DNA of 36,022 bases. Source: Gammaproteobacteria bacterium (lineage in GTDB: Bacteria; Pseudomonadota; Gammaproteobacteria; Arenicellales; JAJDZL01). The notes beneath the pieces were generated by a model that searched no databases, was not told the origin of the DNA, and worked only from the letters and a program-made list of their open reading frames with translations. A program made the translations under genes and the position numbers. Positions 6,088 through 14,864 of this stretch are shown one piece after another (the stretch's first letter is position 1; every line of letters begins with the position of its first letter). The stretch spans positions 1 through 36,022 of the forward strand of contig JAJDZL010000132.1 of assembly GCA_022824665.1 (NCBI GenBank). Reading direction: 5' to 3'.

Positions 6088-8003
6088 CGCGGTGTTGGCA
6101 GGTTGGCCATCAGATTGGCGATCAGTGCCCGACTGCGCGGGTCTATCGTATCTTCATGCAGCTGACTGTAAATCACCCTGGCATCATCGATGTAGCCTGC
6201 ACTGACCAGCTCATCTGCCGCCTTAAGCCTGGCTGACAGGGCCCAGTCATCGCTCCACAGATCACCCGGCTGGGCAGAGCGCAACAGGTGAATTGATGCA
6301 TTCGCATGATCTCCCTTGGCGGCATACGACTCACCAATCCAGCGCAGAATCTCCCGTCTCGTCTGCTCGTCTGTAACCAGGTTGTAAAGTTCAACAAAAA
6401 ACTGAATCGCAAGATCATGTTGATCCCGCTTCTGGAGATCAAAAACAACCTGCATAATCCGATCAATTGCCGCCTGCTCCGGGAGCGGCGGCAACTGACC
6501 GATCACGTCGTTGAGCAACTGCTCACTTCTTTCGGGATCTGCAACCGCGATTGCGAGTCTCGCTTGTCTGAGCAGCCATTGTTCGATCGATTGCGGCTCC
6601 TCAGGTCTTGGCATGACGTTGATAATTGTCAGTGCCTTGACATAATCCTGATCCCGCAACGCGCTGTTTGCAAGCCGCGTCTGAAGCTCTGCTTCAACCT
6701 GGGCCACATCAAGCAGATTTAGTCGGACAAACAGTGAGTCCAGCAACCGATACAACCCGTCATCAAATAAACTTCTCGCAAACGCGGCCGTGCTTCGGTC
6801 CTTCGACTCCTGACTGTAGGAATGCCTGGCAAGATAGGCGTGAAATGCACGCGCGGTGGCAGGTGAAGTGATTTCAAATTCCTGCGCCAGCTGGTACCAG
6901 CTCGCATCGTCACCGATAATCAAGCCAACATCATTACCGACAAATAGTGCAAACCGATCGTAAATCTCAAGCAGCTGCTGCTCGGTAACGAGCGGCACAA
7001 CCGGCAAATGATCCCAGTTGGATAATCGGCTGTATTCAACTGACAGTGCTGCTTCTGTCGCGGCCGCCTGCATTTCCAGATCGTTGTAGCTGCGCGCCGC
7101 CGCTTCAATGACTGCCCACAATTCCGCTTGCAAGACAGGCTCAGCCGCAAATGCCGGCGCCAGCTCCAGGCCGCTTGAAACGACCTCGGATGCACTGAGC
7201 GCCTGCGTTCGAAACCCGGCATACAGACCCAAAAGCTGCGCTTCCAAAGTCTGCAATGGTGCCAGCCTGACCATCGCCTCTTCGAATCTGCCACTCAAAA
7301 ACAAAATCCGGATGTAGCGATGTTCCCAGTTTGGATCGCTTGGACGATAATCCCGATCAAAGAGTGACAGCGCAATCTGCGCGTCTTCAAGATTGCCTTC
7401 ATCGAGATAAATTTGCGCGATCAGTCGCCGATGCTCGATCAACGCGTGCCGGTCTTCGGGCCGCTGCAAAATCATTTTGCGCAGCCGCTGCAGCGCAGCC
7501 GAGTACTGACCGAGCTGGATTTGGGCCATGGCAGCGTGCGTCTGTGCTACGACATAAGCACCCCAGGCACCTGTTTCCCTGACCTGATCGGCTCTCAATA
7601 CAAGATCATTCCAGCGACCCAATCCGGCGCCCAATTCAAAAAACAGGGTCTCCCACTCGATCCACTCGTCGCGGTACTCGTAGTTCGTGCGCTCCTCAAC
7701 AACAATACGATAAGCAAGCTCATGCGTGCCGAGCTCTATCAGCTCGCGAACCCGTTCCAGCGTGGGTCGGGTTTCATACGCTGTTCGCACAACGGGTACA
7801 GTCTGAACGGCCGTGTCAGATTGACTGTCCGCGTCCGGCGCCGCAAGTTCAACCGCAGTTTCGGGGCTCGATTCAGTCGATTGGGACTGAGCCTCAAGCG
7901 CGCATGCAAACCATGCAATTGCTGCCGGCAGTGCAGCAAAGAGCGCGGTTCGCCGCCACCGATAGCGACAGTCTTTGTGAAGGATTAGCGTCGATTGACT
8001 CAC
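6084..8003 (-). CDS. Secreted or periplasmic TPR-repeat protein of unknown function
   Basis: This 639-residue protein begins with a basic stretch (HKDCRYRWRRT) and a hydrophobic segment (ALFAALPAAIAWFACALEAQS), which look like a signal peptide or N-terminal anchor. The rest is nearly all helical, with repeated Ala/Leu-rich pairs of helices of TPR type, such as AAYAKGDHANASIHLL-like units near the end, LGQYSAALQRLRKMILQRP near residue 165 and LDEGNLEDAQIALSLF near 200. TPR arrays bind proteins or cell-wall complexes; no catalytic motif is visible. It is coupled to xerD by an ATGA overlap and lies downstream of rplS, with about 120 bases between. I do not recognise a named family. Confidence 0.7.
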   Translation of the reverse strand: MSQSTLILHKDCRYRWRRTALFAALPAAIAWFACALEAQSQSTESSPETAVELAAPDADSQSDTAVQTVPVVRTAYETRPTLERVRELIELGTHELAYRIVVEERTNYEYRDEWIEWETLFFELGAGLGRWNDLVLRADQVRETGAWGAYVVAQTHAAMAQIQLGQYSAALQRLRKMILQRPEDRHALIEHRRLIAQIYLDEGNLEDAQIALSLFDRDYRPSDPNWEHRYIRILFLSGRFEEAMVRLAPLQTLEAQLLGLYAGFRTQALSASEVVSSGLELAPAFAAEPVLQAELWAVIEAAARSYNDLEMQAAATEAALSVEYSRLSNWDHLPVVPLVTEQQLLEIYDRFALFVGNDVGLIIGDDASWYQLAQEFEITSPATARAFHAYLARHSYSQESKDRSTAAFARSLFDDGLYRLLDSLFVRLNLLDVAQVEAELQTRLANSALRDQDYVKALTIINVMPRPEEPQSIEQWLLRQARLAIAVADPERSEQLLNDVIGQLPPLPEQAAIDRIMQVVFDLQKRDQHDLAIQFFVELYNLVTDEQTRREILRWIGESYAAKGDHANASIHLLRSAQPGDLWSDDWALSARLKAADELVSAGYIDDARVIYSQLHEDTIDPRSRALIANLMANLPTPR

Positions 8004-8124
8004 TAAAGCCAGCGTACATTAACCGACGAAATTTAGCCAGCCCTGCTCAGTAAACCCTGCAGAGTCGGAAAAGCAGCCTGTGTCTGTTGAACGTCGTATC
8101 GGCTGCATCGCAAGGGCCGTAAAT

Positions 8125-8475
8125 TTACTTGATTTTTTCCTTGATTCTCGCAGATTTTCCAGTCCGCTCGCGCAGGTAATATAACTTTGCCCGTCGAACT
8201 GCGCCGCGTCGTTTCACTTCGATGCTGCGAATGAGCGGGCTGTGCGTTTGAAATACACGCTCTACGCCTTCACCATAGGAAATCTTTCGCACCGTGAATG
8301 ATGAATTGAGCCCGCGGTTTCGTTTGCCGATCACGATGCCCTCAAAGGCCTGCAATCGTTCCCGTTCGCCTTCCCTGACCAATATCACAACGCGAACCGT
8401 GTCACCCGGAGAAAATTCCGGAAGATCATCGCGTAGTTGTTCAGATTCAATTTCCTGTATTGGATTACCGCTCAT
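8125..8475 (-). CDS. rplS: 50S ribosomal protein L19
   Basis: L19 sits at the 30S-50S interface. The 116 residues include the family stretch [52 protein letters not shown] and a basic C-terminus ([23 protein letters not shown]). Length is normal. The ATG at 8475 overlaps the trmD stop (ATGA, 8472-8475). It is the last gene of the rpsP-rimM-trmD-rplS operon. No hairpin-plus-T-run is evident in the 120 bases after it. Confidence 0.97.
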   Translation of the reverse strand: MSGNPIQEIESEQLRDDLPEFSPGDTVRVVILVREGERERLQAFEGIVIGKRNRGLNSSFTVRKISYGEGVERVFQTHSPLIRSIEVKRRGAVRRAKLYYLRERTGKSARIKEKIK

Positions 8476-9224
8476 GATTTCCTCTGTTCATCATATTCAT
8501 TCTGAAATTCTTTCAATGCCTGACGCTGTTCCTCATCAAGTTCCAAGCTTTCTAGCAAATCAGGGCGCTTAAGCCAAGTCCGACCGATCGATTGCTTCAG
8601 ACGCCAGTGCCGGATCGCCTGATGGTCGCCGGAAACCAGCACCTGGGGAACTGATATGTTCTGCACAGTTTGTGGGCGCGTATAGTGTACACAATCCAGC
8701 AGCCCGTTAGAGAACGATTCGTTCTCACTTGAGTGCTCATTTCCCAACGCGCCAGGAAGCTGCCGCACAATTGCATCAATCAGCACCATCGCGGCCAATT
8801 CACCGCCAGACAGCACATAATCGCCAATTGACCATTCCTGGGCACCAATTATATCCAATGCGCGCTGGTCGATGCCTTCATAACGCCCGCACAGCAAAAT
8901 AAGCTGCTCCTCATGAGCAAATTCACAGACATCGCGATGGGCCAGGCGCTGCCCCTGCGGGCTCATACAAATGACCGGCACATCGTTAGACAGTTTCTGC
9001 CTGAGCTCTGACACACAGTTGATGATTGGCTCGGCCAGCATGACCATGCCAGGACCACCCCCAAAGGGCCGGTCATCTAACTGCCGGTGCTGCCCCTGAC
9101 CGAAATTCCTTAAGTCAACCGCGTTTAGGCCGAGCAAACCCGAGTTGACTGCACGCGCGGTGATTCCGTAATCCGTCAGCGACTGAAACATCGCCGGAAA
9201 TATTGTTACAGCATGAATTTGCAT
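8472..9224 (-). CDS. trmD: tRNA (guanine-N1-)-methyltransferase TrmD
   Basis: TrmD methylates G37 of tRNAs next to the anticodon, which prevents frameshifting. It is a SPOUT (knotted) enzyme; the knot sequences are visible as [15 protein letters not shown] and [27 protein letters not shown]. The frame stays open up to 9266, but the family start is [10 protein letters not shown]. That places the ATG at 9224, gives 250 residues (normal length) and avoids overlap with rimM, which ends at 9248. The C-terminal helical domain is complete. Confidence 0.95.
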   Translation of the reverse strand: MQIHAVTIFPAMFQSLTDYGITARAVNSGLLGLNAVDLRNFGQGQHRQLDDRPFGGGPGMVMLAEPIINCVSELRQKLSNDVPVICMSPQGQRLAHRDVCEFAHEEQLILLCGRYEGIDQRALDIIGAQEWSIGDYVLSGGELAAMVLIDAIVRQLPGALGNEHSSENESFSNGLLDCVHYTRPQTVQNISVPQVLVSGDHQAIRHWRLKQSIGRTWLKRPDLLESLELDEEQRQALKEFQNEYDEQRKS

Positions 9225-9247
9225 GCATTCGCCTGCCCCGAAACGCC

Positions 9248-9763
9248 TTAGAGCTCCGCATACCAATCGGCACGAATGATCGCTCGGTCGAGATCAACCT
9301 CTACGATAACATCGGGAATATAGGGCATGAGATGGGTTTTCTCACCCTTGATCACCAGCACATCATTGGCACCCGTTTGCATGACATCCTCAACCTGTCC
9401 GTAGCGCTGACCGTCAATATCGACAACCTCCAGACCGAGCAGCTGAAAATGATAATACTGCCCCTCGGGCAATTGCGGCAACTCGGCCCTTGGGATTAAT
9501 ACATCTGCGCCTTTCAAATCGAGCGCCTCATCGCGCGAATTGACCCCGGCGAGCCTTGCCGTAACCAGCTTGCCGTGCAGCTGACCTGACACGAGATCAA
9601 ATGATTGTCGCCCAGTCGGCTTTTTTTCCAATACCCAGGCGGAATACTGCAGGATGTTTTCCGGTTTTTCCGTGAAAGAACGAACCTTCACCTGCCCCTT
9701 GATTCCAAACGCATCGGCAACACGGGCAACAACCACATATTGACTGGTTGAATTTGGCACCAT
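9248..9763 (-). CDS. rimM: Ribosome maturation factor RimM
   Basis: RimM binds ribosomal protein S19 and helps mature the head of the 30S subunit. The 171 residues show the N-terminal beta-barrel start (VVARVADAFGIKGQVKVRSFTEKPENIL) and the C-terminal PRC-barrel (YYHFQLLGLEVVDIDGQRYGQVEDVMQTGANDVLVI) ending with the usual IPDVIVEVDL. It sits between rpsP and trmD in the conserved order. The gap from the rpsP stop is 126 bases and contains a short palindrome (9841-9857). Confidence 0.95.
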   Translation of the reverse strand: MVPNSTSQYVVVARVADAFGIKGQVKVRSFTEKPENILQYSAWVLEKKPTGRQSFDLVSGQLHGKLVTARLAGVNSRDEALDLKGADVLIPRAELPQLPEGQYYHFQLLGLEVVDIDGQRYGQVEDVMQTGANDVLVIKGEKTHLMPYIPDVIVEVDLDRAIIRADWYAEL

Positions 9764-9840
9764 GTTATCGAGGTTTTAGGCAGCCGCACCTTGCGTTATC
9801 CGCACATGGACTTGAAATAAACGATTCGGTGATTCCGAGT

Positions 9841-9857
9841 GAGCAATTGAACTGCTC
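9841..9857. repeat. Short inverted repeat in the rpsP-rimM gap
   Basis: GAGCAATTGAACTGCTC forms five paired bases (GAGCA/TGCTC) around ATTGAAC. It lies between the rpsP stop and the rimM start. No T-run follows on either strand, so it is not a standard terminator. It could be a processing site or weak attenuator; function unknown. Confidence 0.3.
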
Positions 9858-9889
9858 AACTGAAAATTTTCGGTGGGATATGTGTGCGC

Positions 9890-10132
9890 TTAGCCTTGAC
9901 TGGACTTGATCAGTGAGCGAACCCGGTCAGAAACTTTCGCACCGTTAGACACCCAATAATCCACCCTTTCGAGGTCAATTTTCAGGCTTTCCTCGCTTTC
10001 GTGCGCAATGGGATTGAAAAACCCGATGCGTTCAATAAATTTGCCTGTCGGCGCGCGCCTGCTGTCTGCGACGACAATCGAATAAAAGGGCCTCTTCTTT
10101 GCCCCGCCACGCGCTAAACGAATTACGACCAT
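9890..10132 (-). CDS. rpsP: 30S ribosomal protein S16
   Basis: This small 30S protein is needed for assembly. The family start [20 protein letters not shown] fixes the ATG at 10132, although the frame is open further upstream to 10348. The product is 80 residues and continues with [19 protein letters not shown] and the usual [15 protein letters not shown]. It is the first gene of the rpsP-rimM-trmD-rplS operon. In many gammaproteobacteria ffh lies just upstream; here ffh is about 11 kb away. Confidence 0.97.
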   Translation of the reverse strand: MVVIRLARGGAKKRPFYSIVVADSRRAPTGKFIERIGFFNPIAHESEESLKIDLERVDYWVSNGAKVSDRVRSLIKSSQG

Positions 10133-10171
10133 TGGTGAAAATACTCCGTCAGTGTCTTGCCAAAACGGAAA

Positions 10172-10202
10172 ATTATATTGAAATGTCAGGTTACACCGAC
10201 AA
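10172..10202 (-). promoter_or_regulatory. Candidate promoter of the rpsP operon
   Basis: On the minus strand a perfect TATAAT lies at 10177-10172, about 40 bases before the rpsP ATG. A TTGTCG at 10202-10197 is a possible -35, although the 19-base spacer is long. A TTGACC further up (10216-10211) is too far from this -10. The -10 is the stronger evidence. Confidence 0.4.
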
Positions 10203-10524
10203 GAAAATTGGGTCAAACTGCAACAATTTGACATAAAACAAGGACTCGAACGGCGAATTTGGACGATTTTGTGCCCCAATGGTCGAACCGACTCGCCGCG
10301 CGAAAGCTCACCTTTTTGAAAAACCAGGCGCTGCAGCTCACTTTGCACTTTTTACAGCACTCGCTGATTCTCACCCACGCCACTGTAACCGATGGCACAC
10401 AAATGGTCGGTAGCCAAAAAAACTGCAATGGACTGACGCTATTCAGCTGCCAGCTGCCGCCGCCAATTGCACCCGCCTGGCACCCGCTCCAATTTGCAGA
10501 TATTCCGGCGCATGCCACGCCGGA
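10203..10524. other. Spacer between the LysR gene and the rpsP promoter
   Basis: No gene is supported here. A hairpin CCGGCG-N7-CGCCGG lies at 10505-10523, immediately after the LysR stop, but no T-run follows, so it is at best a weak terminator. Overlapping CAGCTG repeats occur near 10444-10456. The stretch probably marks the junction between the catabolic cluster and the ribosomal operon. Confidence 0.4.
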
Positions 10525-11460
10525 TCAGCGGCCGCTTTCGTCCACAATTTCGTGTACCGCCCCACCATAGGTTCGAATGACAAAATCGTAAAACGACCGC
10601 GCTGGTAAAGACAACGTGTTCTGTCGATGCCAGGCAATGCCAACATCCATCGTTGGAACAATGCCCGCTACCGGTCTTGTTTCTACCCGATATCCTTCCA
10701 GCGACCACGGACGATAAACCATGTCGGACAAAATTGTAATGCCCATTCCCAACGCGACCATACTGCGTACGGCTTCAACCGACGACGTCGCGAAAATGAC
10801 GTTCGGGCGATATGGCGTGCGTTCCCAGTAACGCATCGCGGTGCGGTCGGCTTCGTCAACCGTCAGCATGACATACGGCTCATTGGTGATCTCTTCGAGC
10901 GAGACCGCATCTTTTTTCATAAAGTGATGATTGGCACTCAGCCACAGTTTGCGTGGCGAGCGCAGCAGCGTTTCAGAATCAATTTGTGCTATGTTTCTCA
11001 GGTTCGAAACAAGCATTAACGCCAAATCAAGTTTGCCATCCAGCAAACCATTCTCAATGTCATCCCGGTGGTGTTCCAGTACATGGACAGTAACCTTTGG
11101 AAATATTCGTTGGAACCTGGCCAGCAGATTGGGCAGGAAATACGCTGCAACGGTAAACGATACCCCAACTTCGATGTTACCCTCAACACTCTCGCTAGGT
11201 CGGTACGGTGCGCGTGTCGCCTCAGCAACAGCCGCGATGATGTTACGCGCGTGCTGAAGAAACTGGTGCCCTTCAAATGTCAGGGTCACGCCGTAGGCCT
11301 GCCTGGTAAACAGGCGTGAATTTAGCTGGTCCTCCAGGTCTTTGATTGCAGTGCTGACGGCAGACTGAGAGACGTTCAAATCTGCCGCTGCTAATGAAAC
11401 CTTCCCCTTGTCAGCTGTGGCGATGAAGTACCGAATCTGCCGGAATGTAATCACACGCAA
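10525..11460 (-). CDS. LysR-family transcriptional regulator
   Basis: This 311-residue protein has the LysR layout. The N-terminal winged helix-turn-helix (about 5-64) contains FRQIRYFIATADKGKVSLAAADLNVSQSAVSTAIKDLEDQLNSRLFTR. An effector domain follows, with VEGNIEVGVSFTVAAYFLPNLLARFQRIFP and a typical SVEAVRSMVALGMGITILSD loop. LysR proteins usually sense a small metabolite. It is on the same strand and at the end of the biotin-enzyme/transporter cluster rather than divergent from it, which suggests but does not prove that it controls the cluster. A 17-bp palindrome lies 11 bases before its start codon. Confidence 0.9.
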   Translation of the reverse strand: MRVITFRQIRYFIATADKGKVSLAAADLNVSQSAVSTAIKDLEDQLNSRLFTRQAYGVTLTFEGHQFLQHARNIIAAVAEATRAPYRPSESVEGNIEVGVSFTVAAYFLPNLLARFQRIFPKVTVHVLEHHRDDIENGLLDGKLDLALMLVSNLRNIAQIDSETLLRSPRKLWLSANHHFMKKDAVSLEEITNEPYVMLTVDEADRTAMRYWERTPYRPNVIFATSSVEAVRSMVALGMGITILSDMVYRPWSLEGYRVETRPVAGIVPTMDVGIAWHRQNTLSLPARSFYDFVIRTYGGAVHEIVDESGR

Positions 11461-11471
11461 TACTCAAACTG

Positions 11472-11488
11472 AGGCAATTGAATTGCCT
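11472..11488. promoter_or_regulatory. 17-bp palindrome before the LysR gene, candidate operator
   Basis: AGGCAATT-G-AATTGCCT is a perfect inverted repeat around a single G, 11 bases upstream of the LysR start on the minus strand. Its position suits autoregulation by the LysR protein. The inner CAATTGAAT recurs at 15172-15180 before the biotin-carrier gene of the same cluster. Confidence 0.4.
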
Positions 11489-11612
11489 GTTTGTTTAAAA
11501 CTCCTGTTTTTCGCCCGCTCACTGTCGCTCGAAGTTCGCAAAATACGTCTCGATTTTTGCTCCGAAAATCGGCTGATTCGAAGCAGACTTTGAGATTAAA
11601 ACTCTGTTTTTT

Positions 11613-12590
11613 TCAGCTGACAAGCCGTCTGACCTCGTCCAGCATTGCTTTTCTGTCCCGACGGGCGCTGAGTGCGGTTTCCATATCTACCGGCATAAAC
11701 TGAACCTCCATGTTCGGCTGTAGCTGCCCAATATAATCCATATCTGTCGAGATCACCGTGCCAAGCATGAAGTATCCGCCTCCCGACACAGCATCGCGAT
11801 GCAAAACAATGGGTTCTGTACCGCCAGGCACTTGAATTGAACCATACGGATAACAGCTGTCAACAATGTTGGACGGATCCGAGCCAGCACCGAACGGCTG
11901 TTCCCGTTCTACAAAATCGAGCGGACTGCCGCCTCGAAATCGATAACCAATGCGATCCGCCTCGGTGGCAACTTTCCAGGTCTCGGCAAAGAATCTTTGC
12001 CCCGATTGCTCCTGCAGCCGGTGCCAGTAAAGGCCAGGAATCACTCTCAGACAGGCTGGAGAGTCAGGCAATCGTTTGAACTTATCGGGTACACTGCGCC
12101 GCGTATTACCGACCTTGCCCTGACTGATGCCCGTGTGCAATTCATCACCTGACTGTAGATTTCGACCTGCCAATCCACCTAAAGCACCAAGCGTGTAAGT
12201 TGAACGGCTGCCGAGTGCCAGCGGCACATCAATCCCACCGCTGACCGCGATATAAGCACGCGCACCGTGCTGGAGAAAGTCAAAACTCAAAGTCTGGCCG
12301 GACTTGACCGAAAACGCCGTCCAGGTCTCGCGCTGGACTCCATCGACCTTGGGAGGTAGCTGAGCACCGGTTACTGCAACGACGGCATCCTCAGTAAACT
12401 CGAGTTCCGGGCCCAAAAATACTGTTTCCAGAACTGCCGCGTCTTCGGAATTCCCAACCAGCATATTCGCAACCCGCAACGCATAACGGTCCATTGCACC
12501 TGAAATCGGGATTCCAAGATGATAATATCCGGGGCGACCCAAATCCTGAACAGATGTCGCCAAACCTGATCCCAATACTCTAATTGACAT
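11613..12590 (-). CDS. pxpC: Biotin-dependent carboxyltransferase-family protein, AHS2 (PxpC/KipA-like)
   Basis: AHS2 proteins form the 5-oxoprolinase subunit PxpC, or the second half of the urea carboxylase carboxyltransferase domain. The 325 residues open with the family pattern GLATSVQDLGRPGYYHLGIPISGAMDRYALRVANMLVGN. Further family features are VLETVFLGPELEF, ARAYIAVSGGIDVPLALGSRSTYTLGALGG and the PYGSIQVPGGTEPIVLHRDAVSGGGYFMLGTV segment near the end. Its start overlaps the pxpB stop by eleven bases. Because biotin carboxylase and a biotin carrier are encoded just upstream, I prefer a carboxyltransferase role over a simple ATP-dependent oxoprolinase role. The substrate is unknown. Confidence 0.85.
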   Translation of the reverse strand: MSIRVLGSGLATSVQDLGRPGYYHLGIPISGAMDRYALRVANMLVGNSEDAAVLETVFLGPELEFTEDAVVAVTGAQLPPKVDGVQRETWTAFSVKSGQTLSFDFLQHGARAYIAVSGGIDVPLALGSRSTYTLGALGGLAGRNLQSGDELHTGISQGKVGNTRRSVPDKFKRLPDSPACLRVIPGLYWHRLQEQSGQRFFAETWKVATEADRIGYRFRGGSPLDFVEREQPFGAGSDPSNIVDSCYPYGSIQVPGGTEPIVLHRDAVSGGGYFMLGTVISTDMDYIGQLQPNMEVQFMPVDMETALSARRDRKAMLDEVRRLVS

Positions 12591-13455
12591 TTAGCATCTC
12601 CCCAATGTTGACGTTGTATTGATCAATGTTTTGGTAATAGGCATTCAGTGAAAAGTTAAAGCTCCTGACAATTGGTTCATAGCGACCCTGCTCTACCTGA
12701 ATCAGGTAATCGTCATATTGCTCTCGATTGATCGATCTGAATTTAACGATGTCGCCAGGGTTGAAAAACACCATGAAGTCCTGCAGATACGAAGTACTTT
12801 GTTCAGGATCATAAATCGGCATTGGCGTAATGCCAAACATCTGATAACCGCCCGCACCCCGAACCGAGTAAATGCACGAGAAACAGCCACCGTAGCCGAC
12901 CGTGAGTTTCGGTGTGTCGGTGCGCGGTCGTAAGTACTTTGGCACCTCAATTTGCCTCGCCCGATCAACCATTTGAAACATAAATGGAAGACCGGCGACG
13001 AAACCAACCATCGTCACAAACCACGGATTTGCGCAATGCGCCTGGATGAATGCAGCGACTGAATCAAAGCCATTGATTCGCGCCGCATAGTCGAGATCAG
13101 TGCCAGTGGGGTCCTGATGGCGTTCGCGAAAGCGCATGAGCGTCGCGCGGGTCCACGGATCGTTGTAGTAAACCGGCACATCGATCACCCGCGTCTTTAA
13201 ATGCGAATCAGATGATTCGGCCGCAGCTTCCAACTGCTGAAGCTCTGCCAAAAGATCAGTTGCGCTGATCCGGTCCGGATCGAACTTAATCTGATACGAC
13301 GCATTGGCAGGGCATATTTCAGTGACGCCTTCGATCTGAGCGTCTCGAACTGCATTGGTAATTGACAAACTTTTAAAAAACGCTTCAAGCGACATTTGTT
13401 CGTCAATCTCAACAAATATGTGGTCGTCACCACCAAAAGAATAACGCGCCGTCAT
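12580..13455 (-). CDS. pxpB: Carboxyltransferase/5-oxoprolinase-type subunit, AHS1 (PxpB/KipI-like)
   Basis: This 291-residue AHS1-domain protein partners the AHS2 protein downstream. The N-terminal part (1-90) is the alpha/beta KipI-type domain. The C-terminal part has VPVYYNDPWTRATLMRFRERH, then DLDYAARINGFDSVAAF, then NPWFVTMVGFVAGLPFMF, and closes with GGYQMFGITPMPIYD. The DPWTR...ARINGF spacing and KYLRPRTDTPKLTVGYGG resemble, as I recall it, the carboxyltransferase domain of urea carboxylase more than E. coli PxpB, which reads VGFLPGFPYLG there. The ATG at 13455 has an almost ideal ribosome binding site (AAGGAGGTGG, 13472-13463). It is followed by an eleven-base overlap with pxpC. Confidence 0.82.
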   Translation of the reverse strand: MTARYSFGGDDHIFVEIDEQMSLEAFFKSLSITNAVRDAQIEGVTEICPANASYQIKFDPDRISATDLLAELQQLEAAAESSDSHLKTRVIDVPVYYNDPWTRATLMRFRERHQDPTGTDLDYAARINGFDSVAAFIQAHCANPWFVTMVGFVAGLPFMFQMVDRARQIEVPKYLRPRTDTPKLTVGYGGCFSCIYSVRGAGGYQMFGITPMPIYDPEQSTSYLQDFMVFFNPGDIVKFRSINREQYDDYLIQVEQGRYEPIVRSFNFSLNAYYQNIDQYNVNIGEMLNVN

Positions 13456-13462
13456 AAATTTA

Positions 13463-13472
13463 CCACCTCCTT
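13463..13472 (-). promoter_or_regulatory. Very strong ribosome binding site of pxpB
   Basis: AAGGAGGTGG on the minus strand is nearly complementary to the 16S rRNA 3' end and lies seven bases before the pxpB ATG. It is the strongest SD I noticed in the cluster and points to high expression of the AHS1-AHS2 pair. Confidence 0.75.
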
Positions 13473-13485
13473 GAATGGTCCACGA

Positions 13486-14859
13486 TTACTGTAATTTGAA
13501 TGAGTTTCTGAGCAGCCATGGCTCCAGATATTCAGTATGGAAATTTGCCTCACGAACATCACCATCTGATGCCAGCACCTGGTGCAGTGGCTGCGTCGTA
13601 TTGATGCCATCAATACGTAATTCAACAAGGGCCCGTTCCAGTCGGCGCAGTGCCCTCGATCTCGATTCATCCCATACCACCAATTTGCCGAGCATGGAAT
13701 CATAAAAGGGCGGCACTTCACAACCGGCATATAGCATCGAATCAAATCGAACGCCCGGACCGCCCGGAAACATGACCGATTCGACTTTGCCGGGCATGGG
13801 CATAAAATCCCTGGCCGGGTCCTCTGCGTTAATTCGACATTCAATAGAATGCCCCCGCACACCCACATCCTCCTGCTTAAGCCTGAGTTTTCCACAGCCT
13901 GCGATGATGAGCATTTCACGAACCAGATCTATGCCAGTAACAAACTCCGTAACAGGATGTTCAACTTGAATTCGAGTATTCATCTCTAAAAAATAAAACT
14001 GGCCGGCCGCCTCATCGTAGAGAAATTCCACCGTGCCGGCACCTCGATACTGTACATGGTGTGCCAGTGCAACCGCCGCGGCACACATTTGACGACGCAC
14101 GGCATCCGGCAAAACTATCGCCGGCGCTTCTTCCCATATCTTTTGCCGGCGGCGCTGCAGGGAACACTCTCGTTCAAAACAATGAATGACATCCGACCCG
14201 TCACCGAGCACCTGTACTTCGATGTGCCTTGCCCGGGCAATAAACTGCTCAATAAACACTCCCCCATCCCCGAACGTTGCCTGTGCCTCGGCAATAGCCT
14301 GCGGAACAAGACGCGGCAGTTCGCTACTGTGTGTTGCAATGCGAATACCGCGGCCACCCCCGCCGGCAGCTGCTTTCACCAGAATCGGGTAACCAATCGC
14401 TTCGGCAGCCTCACACACTTCATCAGCTGATTCAAGACGTCCGGCACTGCCATTGACAATCGGCACCCCGGCAGCTGCCGCCGCGGTCCGCGCATTGACT
14501 TTGTCACCCATCAATTCAATGGTCGAAGCATCAGGTCCGACAAAAATCATTCCGGCTGACTCAACCGCTTGAGCAAACTTTGCGTTTTCAGCCAAAAATC
14601 CGTAACCAGGATGAACTGAATCGATGTTCTTTGCCTGCGCCGCCTGGACAATGGCCTCAATATCCAGATATGACTTTGCCGCCGCCGGCGGACCGATTTC
14701 GCAAGCGTCGTCAGCCAGCCTGACGGGCAGAGAATTGCCATCACACTGGCTGTGAGCAACGACCGTATGAATACCCAATTCACGCGCTGCGCGAATAATT
14801 CGCACCGCAATCTCACCTCGATTGGCAACCAGTAGCCGGTTGATTCTCATGTCGTCCAA
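13486..14859 (-). CDS. Biotin carboxylase (AccC-type ATP-grasp subunit)
   Basis: This enzyme carboxylates biotin on a carrier protein with ATP and bicarbonate. The 457 residues contain the whole family: LLVANRGEIAVRIIRAARELGI at the N-terminus, SVHPGYGFLAENAKFA, the glycine-rich ATP-grasp loop LVKAAAGGGGRGIRI, the ERECSLQRRRQKIWEEAPA segment and the catalytic EMNTRIQVEHPVTE. It resembles AccC in length but lies far from any accB or other fatty-acid gene. It is followed by AHS1-AHS2 and preceded by a single biotinyl-domain gene (five bases away), so it probably serves a separate carboxylase of urea-carboxylase type rather than acetyl-CoA carboxylase. The start MDDMRINRLL could also be the second Met. 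Confidence 0.92.
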   Translation of the reverse strand: MDDMRINRLLVANRGEIAVRIIRAARELGIHTVVAHSQCDGNSLPVRLADDACEIGPPAAAKSYLDIEAIVQAAQAKNIDSVHPGYGFLAENAKFAQAVESAGMIFVGPDASTIELMGDKVNARTAAAAAGVPIVNGSAGRLESADEVCEAAEAIGYPILVKAAAGGGGRGIRIATHSSELPRLVPQAIAEAQATFGDGGVFIEQFIARARHIEVQVLGDGSDVIHCFERECSLQRRRQKIWEEAPAIVLPDAVRRQMCAAAVALAHHVQYRGAGTVEFLYDEAAGQFYFLEMNTRIQVEHPVTEFVTGIDLVREMLIIAGCGKLRLKQEDVGVRGHSIECRINAEDPARDFMPMPGKVESVMFPGGPGVRFDSMLYAGCEVPPFYDSMLGKLVVWDESRSRALRRLERALVELRIDGINTTQPLHQVLASDGDVREANFHTEYLEPWLLRNSFKLQ

Positions 14860-14864
14860 ATGTG

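Noticed and set aside
10505-10523. Hairpin after the LysR gene as a Rho-independent terminator
   Set aside because: The 6-bp stem is not followed by a T-run on the minus strand.
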